A stretch of DNA of 64,000 nt from Crossaster papposus. Its lineage: Eukaryota; Echinodermata; Asteroidea; Velatida; Solasteridae. The first letter of the stretch is position 1, and the number at the start of each line of letters is the position of its first letter. This document shows positions 1-11,200 of the stretch, piece by piece. The notes beneath the pieces are model-generated. The model saw nothing but the letters and a program-made list of their open reading frames with translations. It was not told where the DNA came from and made no database searches. A program made the translations under genes and the position numbers. Location: positions 930,001-994,000 of the forward strand of contig JBAIAA010000524.1 in assembly GCA_037893245.1 (NCBI GenBank). The letters are read 5' to 3'.

Positions 1-69
1 AAAAATGTCTTTAGTCTTTAGACAAAGAACATGGAATTTGGCATAATGCGATACCAAAAAAAATATTAA

Positions 70-354
70 AGGTAGGATACACTATTGTTAATTGCTTGAA
101 TTATCAGGAATGGGTGGATTTAGTGGGTTGTATTTTATAGTAAATATCGTTTAACTAACCTGTCTAAAGTTTTACAATCATGGATGCCGAGAAAAAAGCA
201 AGAAAAACGGCAATCAAGTTGTTCATATTGTTCTATTTTTCCGGAACAATTACAGGATATCTAGTGCAATCATTATTTACTTTCAAATAAGTAAAATATT
301 TTGTAATAATTCGGAAGTAAAAATTTCGATATCTGCAAATAGTGTATCCTACCT
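70..354. mobile_element. TTAA-flanked MITE (family A)
   Basis: TTAA at 66-69 and 355-358 encloses AGGTAGGATACACTAT and its exact complement. 285 bp. No coding content. It is one of at least three full copies in the window. Confidence 0.8.
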
Positions 355-358
355 TTAA

Positions 359-1761
359 AATAATAGGCAAAAAATTAAACATAATTTTGTTTTGTTTTTT
401 GCATCAACAACATGAGTACAGGAATTAAATGCATGTATGGCCTTTTTATGATTACGTGTACGGTATATTCATAAATATATTTTTTTTTTTTTTTAGTTGT
501 ATGACTGTATTACAAATTCTTATGTAAGGTTTAGCTAGCTTCATGTTGAGGCATCAACATGAAGCCGAAACCAAAGCCAAAAGCCATAGTCCACAAATCA
601 AGCCAAGATTTCGTAAACTGCTATTCAGTAACATTCAAAAGCCGTTTTCTAAACCCCAGCTAAGGCCCCACCTCTGTCTCCATCACTATTGCCAAACTGC
701 ATGAACAAAGCTAAAAACTGAGACGAAGCTGGGGTTTGGAAAACGGCCATACATTGACAGTAAAGTTGCGCGACAAAAAGTCCAAGCCAACCAGTTAATG
801 CAGGATACCAGTTGGTGTGTACATGGGGCTCAATCGTGTGTACATGTATTAGAATGCAAAATATATGATGAACTGAAGTTTAAATCATTGACGATGATTA
901 ATATGTTGTGATCAACTTTGTCCTGGTTATTGAACAAAACTTACGAATAAAAGGTTTATAGTGAAAATCTGTTGTGATTTGCTTTTGTTTGGGTGGGGGG
1001 GTGGGGGTGCCACATGCTTGGTTAGATTTTATTCAAAACTTTTAAGATAATAACTGAACAAGCTGATCCAACTATGCATGGCAGACTCATAAATAAACAG
1101 GAATGGTCCTTGAGACATGTGGACAGCAAAAGACTAAGTTAAATACATAAAAAGAAACTGAACAAAGTGCACATATAAATACACTGTACAAAAAAACATG
1201 TCAGGATTGTGAGAGGTTTTTTCCAATGGTCCCAATTACATGATTATTATGTAGTTTAGCAAGGGTGATGGATTCAGAATACGGGCCTGGGCTGGAGTTT
1301 GGAAAACGGCCAGGGAATCCCCACGTGCAAATAATGACGTCACCAACAAGTCAAAACAGGCCTCGTGTACGAGGTTGATCAACGCGTCGAATACAGTGTA
1401 TAATTTCAGACAACTGGGAAAGATGTGACTTGAGTTTATGTGGCGCCGAATGTGCGTAAACACACGCATACGTTTGCTGTCGGTTTTACACAAGTAAATG
1501 GGAAGACTTGGGCTGGTTTGGGCGCCATGTAACAGATGAGGCGCGCCAAATTCGACGCAAGACTGCTCCAAATCGTCGTGTTTTTTTTGTTTTAAAGTGA
1601 AGGTCTTTAGGTAGTGCACCATCATCATGGATGGGATTGGCAGTAGTAATGTACTGATGAGGTAAGGAGTCTGAATACAGACAGTCCTGGGTTAAATGTT
1701 GTTATATCGTTGATTTTAGTCTCTTGACTGACCGAGTCTTCAACCGAACCGGCGGCGTGAC
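359..1761. other. 5' flank: no gene recognised
   Basis: A 20-base inverted pair (GCCGTTTTCTAAACCCCAGC near 641 and GCTGGGGTTTGGAAAACGGC near 728), with a further copy near 1290, marks a small dispersed repeat. A G-rich run at 989-1007 could form a quadruplex. Otherwise AT-rich and unremarkable. Confidence 0.45.
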
Positions 1762-1860
1762 CATCCATGATGACTGAGTCAGTGACATTTCACATTTGTC
1801 ATGACTTATGTCATGTCAATTGTCATTTTTCAATTGTCATTTAGTCAGCCATTTTTCAAA
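1762..1860 (+). promoter_or_regulatory. possible RNF216 promoter: AP-1/CRE-like cluster and YY1-like motif
   Basis: An AP-1 consensus TGAGTCA lies at 1775-1781 inside a near-palindrome. It is followed by several TGTCA/TGACT half-sites (1798-1847) and a GCCATTTT YY1-like core at 1848-1855. This lies about 180 bp before a good splice donor at 2034 and 370 bp before the first clear coding exon. It could be the core promoter of the ligase gene, but motif matching alone is weak evidence. Confidence 0.22.
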
Positions 1861-2033
1861 TTTTGGTAAGGGTTTTATTTCATTATATTAATTATTCATT
1901 ATTTCTCATCGAGAAAAAAGCCAGCCCTTTCAACACAAACAGAAATGTGACAAACGTCCAACCTCGCGACCACGGCAACTATTATTACCGACCTACGTAC
2001 AAAAAGCCGTACATAACACGATCTGAAAACGAG
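1860..2033 (+). other. candidate 5' untranslated exon of the RNF216-like gene
   Basis: This stretch ends in GAG|GTAAAA, a plausible donor at 2034, and lies just downstream of the possible promoter cluster. Its first ATG (1945) is followed at once by TGA. Its open frame (1863-2051) is in the wrong phase to join the exon at 2232, so if it is real it is probably untranslated. The start and the splice are both inferred; there is no transcript evidence. Confidence 0.22.
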
Positions 2034-2112
2034 GTAAAAAAAATGCTGTAGCAACAACTTAAACTTTAAAGTTAAACTGAACAAGCACGGATTTGGCTGG
2101 TTTTGTCCAACT

Positions 2113-2176
2113 CCAAGGTACGAGTTGTCCAAGGTACGAGTTGACGAAGGTACTAGTTAACCAAGGTATGAGTCGA
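2113..2176. repeat. 16-bp tandem repeat, 4 copies
   Basis: Four successive 16-bp units of the type CCAAGGTACGAGTTGN at 2113, 2129, 2145 and 2161, increasingly diverged. They lie in the putative first intron. Confidence 0.7.
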
Positions 2177-2231
2177 CTCAAAAGCTATTATAGAGCACCG
2201 TAACATAGCTTGATTTCATTCTCTACTACAG

Positions 2232-5200
2232 GGATACAGTAGATAAATCTGCTGTTCAGATCCTTCAGGATGACATTGTGGCATACTTGCATCCAATGTT
2301 TCCCTACTTGACGGAGAGTATGATCAGAGACAGCGTCATCAGGCAGAACAAGCTCCTAGCTGATCCCCTGGACCAGAACCGACTGACCAACAGCTGCATT
2401 GACGAGCTGCTAAACCCGGACATTTTTATGAGCAGCGCCGAGACAAGGACGGTAGTCTCGGAGAGTTACATCGACCTCACAGAAGGTTTGTAAATAATCC
2501 AGGGTGAAAGTGCCGTGGCCTAGTTGTCTGGAGCATTGAATTCTTGGTCTGCGGGTAGTTCTGCAGGTTGGGGGTTCGAACCCAGACTGGGCTAGGACAC
2601 TTATACACATAATATGGGTGGACTAGTTACCCATAAAAAAAAATGGTTGAAAACAAAGAAAAGATAAGTCAATTTACATGCATGCACCAGAGCAAATCTT
2701 ATAAAAAGCTATCCCGTCACCAAAACAAATCAACAAAAAGTTGAGGAGGGCTTTACTAAAACAAAAGGGACATAAGAAACGCAAACAAAAGTAAGGAAAA
2801 ACCAGGAAAACTAAAAAGACATGTGTGGCAGAGAATGGAAAATATTGTAAAAAGTATATAAACAAAAATTGATACTAAATGTGGCGCAGAACACGGTTGT
2901 GTTTTACCAGCTGTTGAAAGCCAACCATGTGACGGGTACTCAACCAATAAGAACTGATAGGCTTCATGGCATGTTATGTAACTGATTTTAAAAACTTTTA
3001 CCTTTCCTTTTTTTTTTTTTACTTTTCTTTCAGGATCTCCTGTTTACATGAAAACTAACAAGACTGAAGGATTCACTGATTTCAATATGATGCCCGAGGT
3101 GTTTGAGTTCAATCCTGTCAAAGAGAACACGGACGTCAATCGTAACGTAAAAAATAAGCCATTGTCAGACTTAAATTGGAATAACAGTGCCCAACTAGCC
3201 AGCGATCGCGTAACGGGTTCTGATTTGAAACCTGAATCAACTGAAGTGCCTGTCATCAACATCCAAACAGCGGAATCCAGTCCAAGGATGAAGGAGAGTG
3301 GCATTGGGACGGATTCCTTAGTCGTCGCATCTCAAAAGCCCTCTGTTAACATCTCAGACGTAACTTTTGAGGCCACAGGAGCACCAGTGTCTTGGGAAAC
3401 AGCTTCCAAGCAGAGGTCTCCGCCAAAGCTCGATGTCTTTGCCACGTCCTCTGCAGGTCAGAATCAGGTCCAGAAGTTCCCCAGTAATGAAACAGGGGCG
3501 ACAAACCATCGGAAGAATCCATCCCAGGCTCCGTCGACGATGTCAAGGTGTCCCTGTGGTGACTGTCATGCTCATTCGTCACCCAGCAGCTGGCAAAAGT
3601 CAGAGGCCAATCTCGGACACGTCCAGCCTCACAGGACGGTGTCATCTTATCAAGGACTGGAATCTCCCCTTGCGATCACCCAGGGTGACGGACAGACTGG
3701 TTCCTCAAGTAGCAGTGGCCAAACCAACTCAACCTCCGTAACTCAGAGTCATGACGCCAGGCATACATGTACAACCTCAACAGGCACAAAAGCAGAACAA
3801 ATTTGCCTGCCTGTTAATGAAATGATTGAAATAAAGTCCGATGCCCTGAAAGCTAAGGAGAAACAACAGGACTCGGCAAACGTGACTGCAAATATTCCCG
3901 TGCAAGATGTTACAAAACAAACCAGCGCAAAGCCACACCCAAAGTCGAGGTAAAGCAAGATGTGTCTGTAAAGTGTCTAGAACTTTGTCTATGTCTTCGA
4001 TGATTACAAACTACATGCTGAAAATAGACAAAGCAGCTTTGTAATAAGGCCGTGTCTGAATTACACGGCTACAGTTCGAAATTACACACGAGTCTATGGT
4101 AGCGGCTGCAGCCATTTCACATAGACTCGTATGTAATATCAAGCCGTAGCATTTGGTGTTATGATTGGCCTATTATGATAAACCCCGGCCTTTTTTTCTT
4201 TTCTTTTTTTGCTCGTTAGTTTTTTTAGATTCGGGTCAGTGAACAAAAATATCTTTAACAAATCATAACTTACAAAGTTTAAGAATGCCCATCAGAAAAT
4301 TGTCCAAGATTGTCGCTAACACCATAAACCAACTTTTGAGAAAATATTTCAAAATTTGAAGCCGAAGTATTTGTATAATTTAAGTCAAAGGTCATTTTAT
4401 TTTATTTGTAAAATGGAGACCATTCAATGAGCTTCAAAATGATGTACAACTTGGCCTTCTAGGTGCTTCTTAGAGATATAAGTATTTAAAGTTTGGAAGT
4501 CATGCTAATTAGTCCTAACCTAACAAGTTAAATAAAAAATTAAAAAATTGTTCAGTTTGTTTTTCATATAGGCCAATCATAACACCAAATATCATTTCAT
4601 TCTGTGTGGGTCGGATCCAAAAGCATGTTAAATTGACACGGAATGACCCATATGTCAAATGAGATTCCCCAATAATTGCAACAAGAACAAAATCAGAATT
4701 AGTTCATTTTAATCCATTATCTGAGAGCTATTTCAACTAGTTTTCCTCTTTTTATTCAGCGAGCTCATTGACTCATTTTGGACTGCCCTTATGGAGAAGG
4801 CATCTAGCAAATCCAGTCCTACAAAGCCCGGAGCAATTCCGACCAGTTTCTCTGGGCTGCAATCTACACGTACATCAAGTCTCGCATCATCAGCTGTTAC
4901 TAAGACGCAGGCGAGAAACGATTTCCAGGGAGCTGCTACATGTACCTCCTCTTCCAGGCCTGTCGAATCTCAGTCGAGGCCCGGTACAATTTCACAACCC
5001 TCCACGTCTGCAACTGGTGCCCGCAGCTCCCACCAGCATAACTATACAAGCAGGAAATCCAACCAAACGTGTCACCAGAGGTTGTACAAGAAATCGATAT
5101 CTACATTGACAAAGCCTGCCGCTTCATCCTTCAATTCGACGCTACCAGCCAAACCAGCTAGCTCCCTTCCTAGTCGGTCTATTCCGCCTGCATTTGGAGT

Positions 5201-8200
5201 GCCAAGAACTAAACACCAGTCTTCCTCGTTTCAAATCAACGTCCAGACTCAGGCTCCTGCTAAGAAGCCAATGCTACCAGCCAAGCCAGGTAGCTCTTTT
5301 CCTAGTCAGTCTATCCAGCCTGCAGTTGGGGTGCCAAGAACTAAACACCAGTCGTCCTCGTTCAACGTCCAGACTCGGCCTCCTGTCAAGAAGCCTACGC
5401 TTTCCACTACCCAGGCACAGGCAGTAGCTTCTCATCAGATATCCTCAGGACCGACTTTTCAAAAGTCTGAGGCTCACCCTGGTTCCTCAAATTCCTTGCC
5501 TGTGCAGAAACCAAAAATAAAGACTGCCACAACCCAGGCTGATTCCTTATTAAATGTCTTTAGTAAGCGTCCACCGAAATCACCAAATTCACTTTTATCA
5601 GCCTTGACTGTTAGAAGTGGTGCAGTAACCACCGGGCCAGAACCTCGACCACAACTCGACAACCAGGCTGCACCGGGACCCGTCCCCGCACCCTTCATGC
5701 CAAACCCACAGCCACCAATGGTGACACAACCAGTGGCAAACCTCTTGGCAGCCGTTACTATTCAACAACCTCCAATCAAAATCCCAGACCCTGTTGCGCA
5801 AGGAAATCCTGCCCCACACAACTGGCCTTACCCGCAGCCACAACTGGTGACACAGTCAGTGGCAAATCCTCGGCCAGCAATAACTACTCGACAACCTCGA
5901 ATTGAAATCCCAAACCATTTTTCTCTAGATATGCCCGCCCCAGCCAACTGGCTATTCGGGCCTCAAATAACTCAACAACCACGAATTGCATTTCTAAACC
6001 CAGTTGCAGCTGGACAAGTCGCCCCACATAACGATCCACACACATGGCCCCAACAGGTAGGACAACCAGTTACTAACCCCCTGCCAGTGCCACCCATAAC
6101 TGCCTATCCAGCCCAAATTCAAGCACCCAACCCAGCTGTACATGGAGGCAATCCCCTATTCCAAGGGGCAAATCCAGAGCCACAACCAGTAATACCACCA
6201 CTACCACCACTACCACCGCTAGACCTCATTTATCAGCCGCCCCAAGTCATCCCTGCTCAAGAGTACCAACCAGGAAATGGAAAGAGCATTGAAGAGATGA
6301 AAGCAGAAGTGGTATGTAATTATTATTATTATTATTATTATTATTTCTTTTCGGCAATAAAACCGATCATTCCTCAAAAGCGCCCAAGGCACTGTAGCTC
6401 AAAAGCCTGAAGAAACCAGTAGGAGGATGAACGAAATGCCAGAAACACCGGGGCGAACCCCTTCTCTTTAGTGATATGTGTGACTGGGTTCTTTTACGTG
6501 CATGTCCAGGTTCAATATATACATTATACACACACACGGGACCTACGGCTTTACGTCCCATCCGAAAGACGAAGCAATAGTGGTTTAATTGCCTTGCTTA
6601 AGGACACACGTTTCGACACCTGGACTCGAACTCACGCTCTGCGGAACAGAAAACCCAGCCACGACACTCCACTAAAAATGATGTGCATAGGATTGGGTTG
6701 ACTTGGCCAAACCTAACGTCCGCCTGTTTAACAACCTTCCAGTGGTATGAAAAGAAGTACAATGTATCATTTTGGACACGCAATTCTGGTCTACTGTTCT
6801 TTTTTTTAACTTTGATGTATCACGAAGTTTGACGTCACGAAGCATTTGCTGCGAAAACTCACTGTAACGTGACAAATTCGCATTCGTGTTAACTTTGGCG
6901 CGGAGTAGGAGCCGGCCTTTAAGAAGCCATTTCTTTCATTGTACGTATACTTAATCACTTTTGTTAAATTGGTTTTTTTCTCTGCATGAGCAGTTGGTGT
7001 TGTTCCCTGAGGCCGACCCAGCCTATGTGTTGACTCAGCTGGAAGCCATGAAGGATTACCCTACACCCATCAATCAGGTCTGCAATCAGCTCTTAGAGAA
7101 TCCCAACTACCCGCGAGCCAAGAAACAAGAAGCGTCCGCCAAGTCGACCAAGACCAATGCGGAGGTCTGTAAAACCCTTGACGCTTTGTCGTTCAAGAGC
7201 GGTACATTTGCAAATAATTTAATAATCGATTCTAATGTAGATGTGGTCGGATATTCAAATAATTATTTTCTCTGGCCTAAACTGGCCGCCGATTGGAATT
7301 TGCATGTCCAAAATTTAAATAATGTTCCTGATAGTTGATGGATTTCAACCCTTATTAACTAGAGTTTGTTGAAAATTAAAAAAATTGGTGAATTCACCAT
7401 CATTTAACACTGACGACACAACCACCGCCAGGGGCAAATTTCATTATGCTGATTTCTGACAGAAAATATCAGATTTCAGGAGTGAAAATATCTGATTTCA
7501 GGAGTGAAAATAGCATTCACTGCAGAACTAAACTCCCCAAATGGATAGTGTTTGTAAATAATCGGTTGTGATCATAAAATTGAAAAGTACATTGAACTTA
7601 AAATCTTATTGTTTTCTGTAAAATCACAGGGAGAGAAAGTGGACTATGTAAAAGACTACTACAAGATTCAAGTGCCAAGATATTCTGAGGATGTCATACT
7701 GCAATTACAGAACGACTTCAGAATGGTAAGTGCTCCATTGACCGAATAATTATCATTAGTTTTGGGGGTAGCGGAATTGCAACATTTCCTGGATAAGTCA
7801 ATTTCTTCAAAATTTATAACTAAAGATTTTTTTTAAGATTTGTGACTTTCCATTGCTTTGTCAGTTTTATTCTTAGCTCAGCCGTTTTATCGTACATTTA
7901 CCCCCCCCCCCCCAAAAAAAAATGTTTCATTTCAAAATGGTTCGACATAATTCTTAATATTATAATTCATAATTCAGTAAAAAACAGGTTACCAGCCAAA
8001 CTATGTGCTTTTCAAGCTAAGCAAAAACAGCTAAATGCTAGTCACAAACAATATAATTATATGGATTTGTAACCCTATTTTTGCCAAGGAAGAAATGTTC
8101 ATGCTCAGCAAATTTGTCTGTACTTATTAGCAACTGCATAAAAATTGCCCCAGATCCTGCTAGGCAATTATTTGAAGGTATTGGTGTATGAAAATGTCAA

Positions 8201-11200
8201 TGCAAGTTCAATTCGTGTCTCGTTGTTTCCCAGCTGTCCATGGAAACGATCAAGGCGGTCTGGTCACTGCACTTCTATCACTACGCTCCAACCAGAGTTT
8301 GCCTTGAGGAAATCCTACGCACCAACCCAGACATCCAAAACCTCCTGCCCAGGGTCAAGTCTGCACAACACCACCAGCGGAAGGTCAAAGTTCAAATCAC
8401 CATCAAGGGTGAGTTTGTCCGTAACACTGTAAATTTGTAAGCCCCTCTATTTGAACACCTTGGCAGAGATTGTAAAGTCGTATTCCTAGACCAACAGATT
8501 TTGACTATTTCTCATGAATCTTAAGTCAGGTAGCTGCTAATGTCGTGTGACGAAAACGGAAGGAATTCCTCAAATTTTCATAAACCCTAGAAGTTTTCCC
8601 GAATCGGATTATTGAAATTTGGGTATTGTCAATAACGTTTGGAATGGTCGGGTGTTTCCAGGAGTATAATGTTAAAACAGCTTGTTACCAACCATCTTTA
8701 AACATTAACCAGTTCGCGCCGGATGACGAATATAAACGCACAAATTTTCCAAAATTCAAAACGGATGACGCATAAACACGCCAAGTTCAAGTTCGGAAAT
8801 GTATGTCAGCAGCGCGCAAGGCCGGAAATGCGTGGGTGTGCTTCCCGGCACTGTCAGCCTGAACACGCTTCGGCAAGCCTCAAATTTAAAAATTTTCTTC
8901 ACTTACCTACCACTTACCCACCTGTGATTTTCCACTTACCCACTTTCAAGAATGACTTACCCAAAACCGGCTTATCAAATAAAGCATGATTAATCTTCTG
9001 CAAAAGTAATATTTGAGATCTTGCCACAGAATTGCCATGGGAATCACAGATAAGTTTACCCTACTGGTAAAAACCCAAACTTTTAAAGTTTTTTTATTTT
9101 TTATTAAAACACACACAGGAAAATCAGATTTGGCAAGATAATTTTCCAGTTGTAATTAGAAAATGGTTTGATGTACAACCACAATAACATTTGTTAACTT
9201 TTGTCCGCACTCCGCAGGATGGCAGATGAACCAAGGAAATTGCATGATCAACACTATATCGTCTGAAATTTGTTGTTGCTTTGCAGGTTTTGAACAGTTA
9301 GGGGTTTTTTTTAATTAAAAAAAAAATGTACAATCTAAACCGCAATTAAAAAATTGAAAAACTGAAAACACAATTATGTTTAAAACCAATCCTTTGGTAC
9401 AAATCTGTCGCTTAGAACTTCATAATTTCAAAAATGCCGATAATAAAAAACAAATGGCTCAAGCATTTTGTTGAAACTGCAAGTACTTTTTGCCTCATTT
9501 TGCTTTCACAGGTTTCACATTTTAAATGAGCGGGGATTTCTTTAGAGTAACCAACAAAACACACATAAACATTTTTTAAAAAAATTTAAAAAAAAAAAAA
9601 TAAGAGAAAAATCAACCCCCCCCCCCCCCATCCCCTCCAAAAAGTGTAAAACAAGTTTTAAGACTTTGCAAATTGAACTCCAAAAACTCCCCCCCCCCCC
9701 CCCAAGAAAAAAACCAAATTTTTCCTCTGATTTGCATGTGGAAACTCCAGAATAAACGTTATATTCTACTGATACTGCAGTGTAATTCACCCATTCATCA
9801 TTCATGGGGGACACCACCGCCACGGGCGCCACGGGCGCCACCGATCGAAAGACATGAACGTTCATTGATAAAAAAAAATCACTTTACCCTGCAAGAAATG
9901 GTCTTTTAAAACAAGATCTCGTCCGATATCATTTACCTACCCTACAAGGACCAATGCCTGCTAAAACAATGGGCTCCTTTTAGTGACAAAGACAAACACT
10001 GTGAAACATCACTTAACACCCACTAAAGTTAAATTTCAAGTACGTCGATGGTTGACATCGTTGATCGGCACAGCTACAATATTATTGGACATATAGTTCG
10101 TGACAAAATGCCACTGTAATGATTCTGAAGCAAGGTCGAGTGCAACTAGCAGTACGATCTACACGTACCTGTTCACTCCACGGACTGTTTTATAAATAAA
10201 CTGGCACCCCAGCTGTGCAGACATTATGACTAGCACTATTTCAGTCTGGGTATCGGACCATACTTGTACTTATGCGATGCATGTGCTTGCTGTGCGCGCG
10301 CTGTACTTCGACACAAGCAGTGCATTTAAATGGGGACAGGGCAGTTGGACAGGGCGTACACCAAATTATAGCTAAGTTGCCTTAGTAAAAGTAGAAAACA
10401 TTCACACAATTCGATTCTTCGATTATAAATCATTTCTTTATCATATTTCATCATGATAATCATACTTTAAAGTCACTTACCCAGCAACTTACCCATTTTA
10501 AAAAATCACTTACCGCCGAAAAAAATCACTTACCGCCGGTAAGTGGGTAAGCGTTAATTTCGAGGCTTGCGCTTCGGATCGAGTTTCGTTAAAAATAATC
10601 CCGCCCGTCGGCTCGGCGTTGTTAAAATAATCCCTGCGCGAACTGGTTAATACCAAAAATTTACTTGAAAAGTTATGATCTGCCAGGCTATCAATAAGGT
10701 TAATTAGTCATTTTTGCCGTTTAATCGCCCGTATTTACGTAATTAAGAAATCTGGCCCAGTCACTGTCTGCTCGGGATCCCTGCCGGTCGGGCCGACGGT
10801 GTCCGAGCAAAATACAGACATACAGACTTACGTCCATTTATGTGTTAGACAACTGTTTATCCATAAAGCATTTATTGTCAAGAATTACGTGATTGATTTT
10901 GTCAATTTGGCACTTGCTGTTTAGATGCACAAGGAAAGGAGATACACTCTGATGTTATGATTCACCTGCTGAAGGGATTGAGGCAATCGTTCTATCAGGG
11001 CAACGTAAAGACGTCACCGGAACTGAAACGACAAATGGACTTCTACCAGCAATACGTTAAGAATAGCGCTCTGGTAAGGCTCTCATGATTGCTCATTGAA
11101 TATGGGAAATTCCATGAGAATGACAAATTTTTGAAATCTTGAAAATTTCAGACAAAAGTGTCGGTACCATTTTTACCCATTCAGAACAATGAACGGGTTT

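Noticed and set aside
1863..2051. Possible coding first exon of the RNF216-like gene
   Set aside because: The frame is in the wrong phase for the exon at 2232 and lacks an ATG in good context; kept only as a possible untranslated exon.
9542..9909. Open frames inside the hAT-like element
   Set aside because: They are dominated by poly-C/poly-G translations and show no transposase motifs.
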